Assembly (NCBI GenBank): GCA_024364735.1 | Contig: JAGFNQ010007684.1 | Coordinates: forward strand, 62,001 to 126,000 | Direction: 5' to 3' | Source of the DNA: Boesenbergia rotunda | Lineage: Eukaryota; Streptophyta; Magnoliopsida; Zingiberales; Zingiberaceae | Length of the DNA stretch: 64,000 bases | Shown here: piece after piece, positions 22,981 through 32,361 of the stretch | Layout: each line of letters starts with the position of its first letter | How positions within the stretch are numbered: position 1 is the stretch's first letter | Notes under the pieces: model-generated | What the model was told of the DNA's origin: nothing | What the model saw: the letters and a program-made list of their open reading frames with translations, nothing else | The model's database searches: none | Translations under genes and position numbers: made by a program

Positions 22981-24332
22981 ATTATCCCGACCAACGAGTG
23001 TTGGACGGGCCTAGGCTTCACCCGCGCTCGAACAGCCGGTGAAAAGCCCCAGGGGTGCTTGAGTGGCTGAGTGGAGAAACCTTAGCCATACGTAAGAGGG
23101 TAAGAGAATCTCCAGATGAATAAGTGGACGACTGAACCTCACTCATCATCGGAAGACCAACCACACTCGTAATTATACGACCAAGCAAATCTTGAACGTG
23201 ACTGGACGTTTGCACATGAGTCTCGAGCATAGGGGGTCGAAGCCACCGAGTAGCGAACATAAGGCCAAAGATGAAAATAGCAAAAGTATATTCGGCTGAC
23301 TAAAGAGGTAAGAATAAAAAAGGAGGGCAGAGAACTAAAAGCTCTTAAGGGCATAATTCATTACAGGCTCCCGAGGAGCCTCACAAACTAAAATTATGTA
23401 CTATCTCGGGAGCCTCACAAACTAAAATTATGTACTATCTACCAAGCAGAAGCATAGGTAAACTAAATCTAACACTAGGTAAAGGGGTGGAAGGTGTCCG
23501 GCTGATTGACCTCCTTAACTGGGGTGACCTTCATGGCATTGAGCGACATATTTTCAGGAAGGTGCCCAGCCTCCTTTAGCTGTAGAGGTTCACTTTGAAC
23601 TCCGTACTTGAACATGTTGGCCGTCCGGAGGGTGAGTTGCTGGCCAAACGAAGCAAAGTTAAGATATTCTAGCCGGTGAGCCTCTAACCGAGCAGGCTCT
23701 TCCACCTTGTATGTCTTCAACTCTGCCAGCTCCATGTTCAAATGGTTGATCTCCTCTTTGTGGGCAAACAGCTCGGTTGCTCGATCCGCCAACTGCTCCT
23801 TAAGGCCTCGAAGAGCCTCTTCCTTGGAGGCCAGCTCTAGGCCTTTATTTGTCAGCTCTTGTTGGACTCAGTGGTGGGATGTGCCGAGCTTCTTTAGCAA
23901 AGCGACCAGGGCCTTGGCCTCCACCGTGTTCTTATCTAGGTCTAACCGGGCATGAGCTTGCCGACTCAATGTAGTCTTCTTCTGAGAGTCCAAGTTGTCG
24001 ATGTGGTTCAGTGACAGCACGACCGCCCGCTCATCCGTGACTATCTTGAGTTTCTCCTCATCCAACCCCTTGATGGCGTCAGACAGTTGGGCCTTAAGCT
24101 AAATGACTTCCGAGCCGAGGATGCTCACCCCTGCATCACCCGACGACAGAGTGGAGTGACCTAGAGCCGTCTCTATCTCCTAAATGTGCCACTCAGTCTC
24201 ACACCGACCTCGGGTGTTATACACTAGAGATTGGGCGACACCTTTACAGGATGCCCAGAATTGCATGAGAAAAAAAGTGAGTGCTGCAAACTGACAATGT
24301 AAAAGACTGAGTAAAATGTTTACCTAAGTGGC
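22981..24332 (-). pseudogene. Tat-2 antisense ORF, C-terminal coiled-coil part
   Basis: Minus-strand reading gives long Glu/Leu/Ala-rich segments, for example EEINHLNMELAELK (23792-23475 ORF) and DEEKLKIVTDERAVVLSLNH (24065-23868 ORF), separated by a stop near 23866. This is the same kind of coiled-coil tail as in Tat-1 at about 13900-14560. Sire-1 inserted at 24333 separates it from the N-terminal part at 36150-37000. Function unknown; decayed. Confidence 0.6.
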
Positions 24333-24439
24333 TGTTGGTGCAGATTGCACCCAAGTCAAACCTGTGTTTTGATATTGACAAAAGGGTTCAAAAGTTAAGG
24401 GTTCATTGGTGCCTAACAAGTTTCTTGAGTGTACAGGAA

Positions 24440-24680
24440 AAGCCCTAGCGAAGGAATGCTAAGCACTGGCGAAGGACTGCCAGACTGGACAAAGTCCTAG
24501 CGAAGGAATGCTAGGCACTGGCGAAGGACTGCCAGAATGGACAAAGCCCTAGCAAAGGAATGCTAGGCACTGGCGAAGGGCTGCCAGAAGTAAAGACCTA
24601 GCGAAGGGCTGCTAGGCACCAAGCGAAAGGCAGCTTGGTACCTCAAGACCTGGTGAAGGACTGCCGGGCAAAAGTCCAAC
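24440..24680 (+). repeat. Array of about nine hairpin modules in the Sire-1 5' LTR
   Basis: Each module has a constant loop (GAAGGAAT, GAAGGACT or GAAGGGCT) between paired arms: CCTAGC with GCTAGG, CTGGC with GCCAG, CCAAGC with GCTTGG, and CCTGGT with GCCGGG. The arms differ from module to module but remain complementary. The array is repeated at 32470-32702 in the 3' LTR and, in the opposite orientation, in the Sire-2 LTR. Confidence 0.85.
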
Positions 24681-25256
24681 TGGAGGATCCGGTTGGCATC
24701 AGGTAAAACTCTCCCGAGAGGAGTAGGTGAGGACGCGTTCCCCTTGAGGGAACATTAGGCGTCGGTTCGACCTAGGGCTCCATTTTGGAGACCAAAGTCA
24801 GAACCAAGACAGCTAAGGCTGTATAAAATTATTGTTTTGTTGTGTTTCTGGACTAACCCTTGATGCAGGACCAAAGGGACGTGTGTCTGCAACTCAGAGA
24901 GCCTCAAAGGAGTGAGGCAACAGCTGAGTAAGGCGCCCTAAGTGTCCAGGGCGCCCTCAAGGTGAACCAGAACCAAACGAAGCAAATGGGCTTCAGCTGC
25001 TTACTGGGCGAGGCGCCCTCAGCAGCGAAGGCGCCTTCGTCAGTGAAGGCGCCTCCAGCTCTCTCTGCGAAGCCTCAGCTCTATCCACAGCCGAGTCTTC
25101 TGCGCGGAAAAAGTCAACCAAGGCGCCCTCTGCGACCAGGGCGCCCCAGAGGTCAAACCTCATCCCTATTCTGGTGCGATAAGGCTTGACCGAGCGAAGC
25201 ACGGATCGGGAGACACGTGGCAGGGCGCCCTCGACGACCAGGGCGCCCCTAGGTGC

Positions 25257-25264
25257 TATAAATA
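25257..25264 (+). promoter_or_regulatory. TATA box of the Sire-1 5' LTR
   Basis: TATAAATA lies at the centre of the perfect palindrome GGTGCTATAAATAGCACC (25252-25269). The same palindrome is at 33299-33316 in the 3' LTR. It follows the GC-rich GGCGCC block, and its position in the LTR fits a U3/R boundary. Confidence 0.75.
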
Positions 25265-25674
25265 GCACCCCTCGACCCCGAGCTTCAACACCGCTTTCAT
25301 TCAACGCTTCCAAACACTCTGACGACTACGCTCTGCTCCAGGAACTTCCCAACTCAAGTCCGTAGCGTCATCGACCTCCCACTGCACCGAAACTCGATCT
25401 ACAACCGGGAGTTGGTAAAACAGAGTGTAACTTTCTATTTACAGTCATTTTTGTAATCTTACTCTGTAACCGTTTTGCGCATTATAGAATTGCCCAAAGT
25501 AAACGGTCAACGACCGTGGGCCTTGGAGTAGGAGTCGACCCAGGCTCCGAACCAAGTAAACTACTGGTGTTTGCGTTGTTTGATTTTATTCCGCTGCGTA
25601 ACTGCTCTTTCTTTTAAATCCGAACATTTTTCGATATTCACCCCCCCTCTATCGGTCTTTCTCGATCCAACAAG

Positions 25675-25686
25675 TGGTATCAGAGC
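25675..25686 (+). other. Sire-1 primer-binding site
   Basis: TGGTATCAGAGC begins two bases after the 5' LTR. It is complementary to the 3' end of plant initiator Met-tRNA, the standard Copia primer. Confidence 0.93.
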
Positions 25687-25897
25687 GGGGAATTCAAACT
25701 TGGTGCAACCACCAGTTTGAAAATTTTTCGGATTTCTTTCGTTTTTTCTCTCTCATTTTTTTTAAATTTTCGTTCGAATTTTTCTTTCAAGGTTGGTGCA
25801 ACACCCCTTGAAATTGTTTTTTTTACTTCCCGCACTACTAATCCAAGACCAAGTCTTGGAATATTCTTGTTTTTTGTTGTTCACAATTTCAGAACAA

Positions 25898-27550
25898 ATG
25901 GCCATCCAAGAAGGCTTTAGCACCGCCAGACCTCCACTTTTCAGTGGAGAAGACTTTCCTTACTGGAAAAGTCGAATGGAGGTCCACCTGAAAACTCAGG
26001 TGGATATGTGGATAATCATCCAGTCTGGACTGATGATTCCCACAAATGCTGAAGGCGTACCACAGAACTACTCAGAGTGGGACACTGCCCTCAAACGCAA
26101 AATCGAAGCTGACGCCAAAGCAACTCAGACCCTCCAATGCGGACTAACGAAAGAGGAGCTGAACCGCGTAGGCCCTTTCAACAGTGCCAAGGAGCTATGG
26201 GGTAAACTGATCGAGCTCCACGAAGGAACTTCAGATACTAGGATCAGCAAACGGGATCTGCTACTGAACAAGCTCTTCACCATCAAGATGGCAGACAACG
26301 AGACAGCAGCCCAGCTCCATGCTAGAATCCAGGAATTGATGAACGGTCTTCACGCAATAGGTCACCAGGTTCAAAACCGTGATCTTATAAGGTATGCCCT
26401 AAACGCGTTTCCTAGGACCACCTTGTGGGCATCTATGGTAGATGCATACAAGGTCTCTAGGGATCTTTCAAAAATTAAGTTAGATGAGTTATTTTCTGAA
26501 CTTGAACTTCATGAACAGACTAACTGCAATTTGGCCGAGAAAAGTATAGCTTTCTTTGCAGGGAAAACAGGAAGGACAACTAAGAAGAAAACTCAAGTTG
26601 AACCCGAATCTACCTCAGATTCAGAAATAGAAGATCAAGAAGAAGATCAATCTGAACTGGTCCGGCTAGCTCGAAACTACTACAAAAAGTTGAAGAACCA
26701 AGCCAACACACGGAGAACAAGCCGAAGAAAGGATGAACCAGCTGAACCAGCAACTGACAAATACAAGCCCAACGTAACCTGCTACGAATGCAAGAAGAAG
26801 GGCCACTACAAGACTGAATGTCCAAGTCTAAAGGAGTCCAAAAAGAACAGAAAGAAGAAGACACTCCAAGCAACCTGGGACGAGTCTTCCTCAGAAGAAG
26901 AAGAAGAAGCACCTCAGTCCAATCTTCTAGCCCTGACCGCTTCAGATCAAATCGAGACTGACTCAGACTCGGACCGGGACGACGGCAAGCTGACATTCTC
27001 CGACGACGGCGAAATAAAGGTAACGGGCTTTTCAAAATTGCAATTAAATTCTCTTATCTCATATCTATCCCGAGATTTGGCGAAAGCCAAACTCCGAATC
27101 GAGTCCCTCCGACAGGAAGTAAAACTCTTGAAAGAGGGAGCTGAGTCTAAATCCTTAACTGAGAAAATTCAGGAAGGAACCCCTGATCAAGTTGAAAAAC
27201 TTGAATCAGAGAACTCCTCCCTGAAAACTCAAGTTAAAGACTTAAGAACAACTTTAGAACGATTCACTTCTGGTTCCAAGAATCTTGATATGATTCTTGG
27301 AAAACAGAAGTCTGTTCTAAACCGATCCGGACTTGGTTATAGAACCAAATCTCGGCAAAGATCTTACTTTGCTGTACTGAACCAGTCAAGACCTAAGGTT
27401 CAGGTATGGGTGCCAAAACTGTGCCTGACTAAACCAACTGGTTCAAATCAATTTTGGATTCCCAAGGACAAGATTCACATCTTGCCTAACCCATACAGAG
27501 GCTTTAGTCCAGGGGGAGCCAAAATCAAAACAATTTTTATAATTAGATAA
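25898..27550 (+). CDS. Sire-1 gag polyprotein
   Basis: Codes for 550 residues. I took ATG 25898 (MAIQEGFSTARPPLFSGEDF) rather than the earlier in-frame codon because Sire-2 gag starts at the same residue. Residues about 10-240 form the UBN2/retrotran-gag capsid region (FPYWKSRMEVHLK, TLQCGLTKEELNRVG, ALNAFPR). A CCHC zinc knuckle, CYECKKKGHYKTEC, lies at about 295-308 and binds RNA during packaging. An acidic Ser/Glu stretch follows, then a heptad-patterned coiled coil at about 380-470. The frame is intact and ends in a stop, so pol must be reached by another mechanism. The product would form cytoplasmic virus-like particles. Confidence 0.93.
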   Translation: MAIQEGFSTARPPLFSGEDFPYWKSRMEVHLKTQVDMWIIIQSGLMIPTNAEGVPQNYSEWDTALKRKIEADAKATQTLQCGLTKEELNRVGPFNSAKELWGKLIELHEGTSDTRISKRDLLLNKLFTIKMADNETAAQLHARIQELMNGLHAIGHQVQNRDLIRYALNAFPRTTLWASMVDAYKVSRDLSKIKLDELFSELELHEQTNCNLAEKSIAFFAGKTGRTTKKKTQVEPESTSDSEIEDQEEDQSELVRLARNYYKKLKNQANTRRTSRRKDEPAEPATDKYKPNVTCYECKKKGHYKTECPSLKESKKNRKKKTLQATWDESSSEEEEEAPQSNLLALTASDQIETDSDSDRDDGKLTFSDDGEIKVTGFSKLQLNSLISYLSRDLAKAKLRIESLRQEVKLLKEGAESKSLTEKIQEGTPDQVEKLESENSSLKTQVKDLRTTLERFTSGSKNLDMILGKQKSVLNRSGLGYRTKSRQRSYFAVLNQSRPKVQVWVPKLCLTKPTGSNQFWIPKDKIHILPNPYRGFSPGGAKIKTIFIIR

Positions 27551-28174
27551 TTTCTTTTGATTGCTTGTTTATTTAATTTCTTGCAAATTGCCATGCTTAG
27601 ATTTAAGTAATACTTAGATTTAAGGACGAAATTACTTGAAACTTGAAAACATAGTATTGGGTGGAGGTGAGATGATAGTACGTTAGGGAAGCCAATTTGG
27701 CGGAACTAGCCGAAGCTACCGATCCAAGATCCAAGCTAGTTAGACCAGAAAATGACCTAATTTAATTTGAAAGTGAAATTTCATTAAAAGGCTTTGTCAA
27801 GGAAAGGGTGGATGATCCCATAAGGCTTCGGCCAAAGAAGGCCTAGTGCCTCGCCAAGACCTGGAAGCCAATTTCTGAAATTCAAATTCAAATTAACTTT
27901 TGTCAAATTCGAATCTAACTCAAATTTCAAATAATTATAGATTCTAATCTGTTTTTCAAAACTTCTACTTCTCAAACTTATTATCCTCTTGAAAAACACT
28001 TAATCTGGTTTCAAAATTTCTGTTTTTTTAAAAAAAATAATAATAATAATAACTTTTCAAAATAAATGAAAATTCCTTTTCAAACTAATTTTTACCTTCA
28101 AACCTGTCTCACAAAAACCTTAAGGTTAACGTGATTGAAAACCCTAGACTGGGATGAGACAGACTAGGAAGTGA
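27551..28174 (+). other. Noncoding gag-pol spacer of Sire-1
   Basis: About 620 bases with stops in all useful frames lie between the gag stop and the opening of the pol frame. Blocks of it (for example the stretch around AAGGCCTAGTGCCTCGCCAAG, cut here to AGGCCTAGTGCCTCGCC) recur in Sire-2 at about 56100-56340 in reverse. The spacer is thus a kept feature of the family. A GGTGAGAT at about 27667 and a GTGTAG just before the first pol codons look like splice donor and acceptor, untested. Confidence 0.6.
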
Positions 28175-29608
28175 AACTCAATTTAAGCTATCCCTAACTT
28201 AAATTGGATCCAAATCATCAAAAATTCTTTATGTGTAGGACATAAAGATTTGGACCAATGGATGTTAGATAGCGGGTGCTCCAGACATATGACTGGGGAC
28301 AAATTGAAGTTCACCAAACTCAAGTTCAAAAATCTGGGCTCAGTGGCATTTGGTAACAATGCTACACTCAAGATAATTGGGTCAGGTAATATTGAACTTA
28401 AATCCAATTTCATTATTAAGAAAGTACTATTGGTGGAAAACTTCAATTTTAACTTACTTAGCATAAGTCAGTTATGTGACTCTGGTTATTTAGTTACTTT
28501 CAACAATTCTAATTGCCTGATTAGAAATGCACAAGACTCAGAAATCATGCTTAAGGGCACTAGGAAAAATAATATATACACTATAAAACTTCCTCTTATA
28601 CCCAAATGCATGTTAACACAGTTAGAACAATCAAAACTCTGGCATAGAAGATTAGGTCATACCAATCTAAGAACTATTTCAAAAATTACCCAACTTGGCT
28701 TAATCAAAGGTATCCCCAAAATCAAAAATGAAAACTTAATATGTGAATCTTGTAATCAAGGCAAACAAACCAAGTCTAGTCACAAATTGATCCAATCTGA
28801 TCAAACCCAAACCACACTTGAGCTCCTACACCTTGACCTATTTGATTCACATGGAGCCAAGTCACTAAGTGGAAACCGATACTGCTTAGTGATAATTGAT
28901 GACTACTCTAGGTTCACCTGGGTCAGGTTTCTAAAGACCAAAGATGAAACCCTGAACCTATTTAACAACTTTTGCAAATTGATTGAAAATCAAAATGATA
29001 CCAAAATTAAAAGACTTAGGTCTGACCACGGGGGAGAATTCGAGAATCAGAGATTCGAAGAATTCTGTAAAATAAATGGATATAAACATGAATTTTCGTG
29101 TCCTAGAACCCCCCAACAAAATGGCATAGTAGAAAGGAAAAATAGAACCCTACAGGAAGCTGCTAGGGCTATGCTCAATGAATTTGACCTACCTAACCAC
29201 TATTGGGCAGAAGCAATTAGCACAGCTTGCTATATCCAAAAAATTAGCACAGCTTGCTATATCCAAAATAGGATTCTGCTTAATAAAAGGTTAAATAAAA
29301 CATCCTATGAACTTTACTACCATAGGCTTCCAAACTTACACTATCTTAGAGTCTTTGGATGCAAAGTCCATATTCTTAATACCAAAGACTATCTTGGAAA
29401 ATTCCAATCCAAGTCAAACCCAGGTATCTTTTTAGGGTACTCTACAACAAGTAGAGCTTATAGAGTCTACAACAAAATAACTAAGAAAATTGAAGAAACA
29501 ACCAACTTAATATTTGATGAAGAAACTAATCCAAAATCTGATAATTCTGACTTAGCTTCATCAAATACTGATCAAGAAGATAACTCTGAAACCCTAACTA
29601 TGACTTAA
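28175..29608 (+). pseudogene. Sire-1 pol part 1: protease and integrase
   Basis: The open frame covers an aspartic protease with the active-site motif MLDSGCSRHMTGD (about 28262). Next is the GAG-pre-integrase HHCC finger (LWHRRLGHTN ... CESCNQGK) and the integrase core with the D,D,E residues in LLHLDLF, RSDHGGEF and NGIVERKNRT. A perfect 27-bp tandem duplication at 29215-29268 repeats nine residues (ISTACYIQ block) after the core. The frame stops at 29608; the linker continues in another frame (about 29590 onward), so one indel near 29595-29605 breaks pol. A sequencing error cannot be excluded. Without a shift, no RT would be made from this frame. Confidence 0.88.
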
Positions 29609-31278
29609 CAATTGAACCAATTTCTGAATCAGTTGAACCAACTAATGAACCCAGAATTGAACCTATTGGACCAGCTGGACCTGAAGCTGAGCCAAGTACT
29701 AGAAAAACCAAGAAACCCAGACTCAGTCACCCAACTGACCAAATTGTAGGTGATCCAACCTTAGGAGTCAGAACTAGAGTTTCCTATAGAAATCTTAGTC
29801 AAATAGCCATGATTTCAAAGATTGAACCTAAGACTACTGAGGAAGCCCTACCTGATCCTGACTGGATCTTAGCCATGCAAGAAGAGCTAGCCCAATTTGA
29901 GAGAAACCAAGTCTGGGAGTTAGTACCTAAACCTAAGGGCAAATCCGTAATTGACACTAAGTGGGTATTTAGGAATAAGTTGAACGACCAAGGTGAAATA
30001 ACCCGAAATAAAGCCCGCTTAGTAGCTAAGGGATTCAGTCAAGTAGAAGGGTTGGATTATGATGAAACCTATGCCCCTGTAGCTAGACTTGAGTCTATTA
30101 GGATGTTACTAGCCTTTGCATCCCATAAAGGATTCAAATTATACCAAATGGATGTAAAGTCAGCCTTCTTGAATGGGCTCATTAAAGAAGAAGTCTATGT
30201 AGGACAACCCCCAGGATTTGAGGATATAGAAAAACCAGATTATGTCTATAAACTTAGCAAAGCCCTTTATGGACTAAAACAAGCACCTAGGGCCTGGTAT
30301 GAAAGACTATCCAACTACTTGATTTCTAAAGAATTCAAACAAGGTCAAATTGACCCAACCTTGTTTGTTAAAATTTTAGAAAAGGATATATTTATTGCCC
30401 AAATTTACGTAGACGATATAATATTTGGATCAACTAATTCTAAATTTCTAAAAGAATTTGTAACAATAATGGAAAATGAGTTTGAAATGAGTTTAGTTGG
30501 GGAACTCAATTTCTTCTTAGGGTTACAAATCAAACAAACCAAGGATGGAAATTATGTACATCAAACTAAATATGCTAAAGAACTAATTAAGAAATTTAAA
30601 ATGGATAACTCTAAAAGCATAAGTACTCCAATGGCCACAAATATAAAAATAGATAGTGACCCTGATGGTAAACCAGTAGACTTAAAATTATACAGAAGTA
30701 TGATAGGAAGTCTACTGTACCTTACAGCCAGCAGACCTGATATACTTTTCTCAGTAGGAATGTGTGCTAGGTACCAAACATGTGCTAAGGAAACTCACTT
30801 AGCAGCCCTAAAAAGAGTTTTAAGATATATTAAGGGCACCCTAAATGTAGGGATTTGGTACCCTAGAACCTCATCCTTTAAGTTATCAGGATACTCTGAT
30901 TCTGACTATGCTGGTTGTAAATTAGATAGAAAAAGTACAAGTGGAAGCTGCCAACTCTTAGGAAACAGCTTAGTAAGTTGGTGCAGTAGAAAGCAACACT
31001 GTGTTGCGTTATCCACAACTGAAGCTGAATATGTAGCCCTAGGAGAATGTGTGGCTCAACTCTTATGGATGATGCACACTCTTAAAGACTTTCAGCTAGA
31101 CTACAATCAGACCCAAGTCAATATTGATAATATTAGCTCAATCAACTTAACCAAAAACCCAATTCAACATTCTAGAACCAAACACATAGAAGTAAAACAT
31201 CACTTTGTAAGAGATCACGTAGCTAGGGGTGAAATAGTCCTTAAGCATGTAGACCCAAGTCTGAGTTCAGCTCACTGA
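29609..31278 (+). pseudogene. Sire-1 pol part 2: reverse transcriptase and RNase H
   Basis: This is the continuation of pol in a different frame from part 1. A Pro/Glu-rich linker (29609-29808) leads into RT, with the KWVFRNKL, DVKSAFLNG and catalytic YVDDIIFG (about 30410) motifs all present. RNase H has SGYSDSDYAG, STTEAEYVALGE and HIEVKHHFVRD, ending at the family's normal C-terminus. The enzyme residues look intact; only the upstream frameshift disables expression as one polyprotein. No extra env-like ORF follows. Confidence 0.88.
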
Positions 31279-32361
31279 GAAGGCAGTTAGGATTATGCTT
31301 AGTAGAATAGAATCATTCAGTTTTTGATTTTTGATTTTTAAATTAATCTTAAAATGTCTATTAAAATGTTTTTTAATTTAACTTGAAAAAGTTTCTTTTA
31401 AAATTTTTTTTCTTAGTCTTATTTCAAAAACTACCCCCTTCAAAACTAGGGCCTCTTTTCGAAATAGACTTAGCCTAGGCTCTAACCCTAGAATTGCATG
31501 CACCTATAGATCTAGAAGCCAGCATCTCACAAGCACCTTAGGGTACTTTTGATTGATAACCTAGAAAGGGTTGAGATGCTTAGGTCTTTGCCTCAATTCA
31601 AGATGCTTTAAGTCAGTGCATTGGCAGCAATTGGGGCACTAAATGAACAGCAATCAGGTCAAGTGTCAAGTTTAGACAATCTAACTTGAACAATGCACTT
31701 AACTTGACTAACTCTAGCAAAAGCTACTGTTTATAACAGTTAGTAAGTAGCTAAATGGGTTAGACAGGTCCCTAAAAGATTTAACCAGACTTAGGTCCTA
31801 GCTCAAGTCAGTACAGCAAATGCTTTATTATTGCAAATATCTTTTTGTGCATTTTTTTTAATATATGTCAAAGGGGGAGAGTTGGAAAGGAAACAGGGAA
31901 ACAGGGAACAAAAATGTTTTTTCCAAAATTCCAAAATTTCTAACTCTGAAAGCTCAATTTTTTTTTCTGAAAAGCTTTTTTAAAAAGTCTGAAATTTTTT
32001 TTACCAAATCCTGAAAATTTTCTAAGTCTGAAAAAGTTTTCCAAGTCTCAATATTTTTAAACAAGAGTCTTCAAAAACTGAAAAAGTCTAAAGTTTAAAA
32101 AGTTTTCCTGAAAATCAAAATTTGCTAAAATGTGAAAACTTCTTCAAACCTAGAACATTTTTCTTGAAAAACTCAGCCAATACTTAAAAAGTTTTTTCGA
32201 TAATAAAATTTTCTAAGTATTTAAACTAAAACCACCTACTTTTGAAAAACCTAGGGGGAGATTACTTCCAGGGGGAGGGAATCCAACTTAGGATTTCAAT
32301 TTCAGCATTTTTTTCCCTTAACCTTTTGAACTAGGTTGCCATATATCAAAAAGGGGGAGAT
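31279..32361 (+). other. Sire-1 3' untranslated region with several purine tracts
   Basis: About 1.1 kb, AT-rich, with many TTTTCTGAAAA-like words and no ORF. Purine tracts of the AAAGGGGGAGA type occur at about 31869, 32250, 32268 and, directly before the 3' LTR, 32349-32361. Only the last is placed to prime plus-strand synthesis. Confidence 0.75.
32349..32361 (+). other. Sire-1 polypurine tract
   Basis: AAAAGGGGGAGAT directly abuts the TG of the 3' LTR, as required for plus-strand priming. Confidence 0.85.

Larger units (their letters stand above)
24333..25672 (+). repeat. 5' LTR of Sire-1
   Basis: TGTTGGTGCAGATTGCACCC to CTCGATCCAACA. The U3 part has an array of hairpin modules (24440-24680) and repeated GGCGCC palindromes (24930-25250). 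A TATA box sits inside an 18-bp palindrome at 25252-25269. Transcription should start about 25-30 bases after the TATA box. Confidence 0.95.

Noticed and set aside
24962..25313. Ala/Pro-rich ORFs on both strands of the Sire-1 LTRs (also 32991-33360)
   Set aside because: Products of GGCGCC repeats in LTR sequence; not genes.
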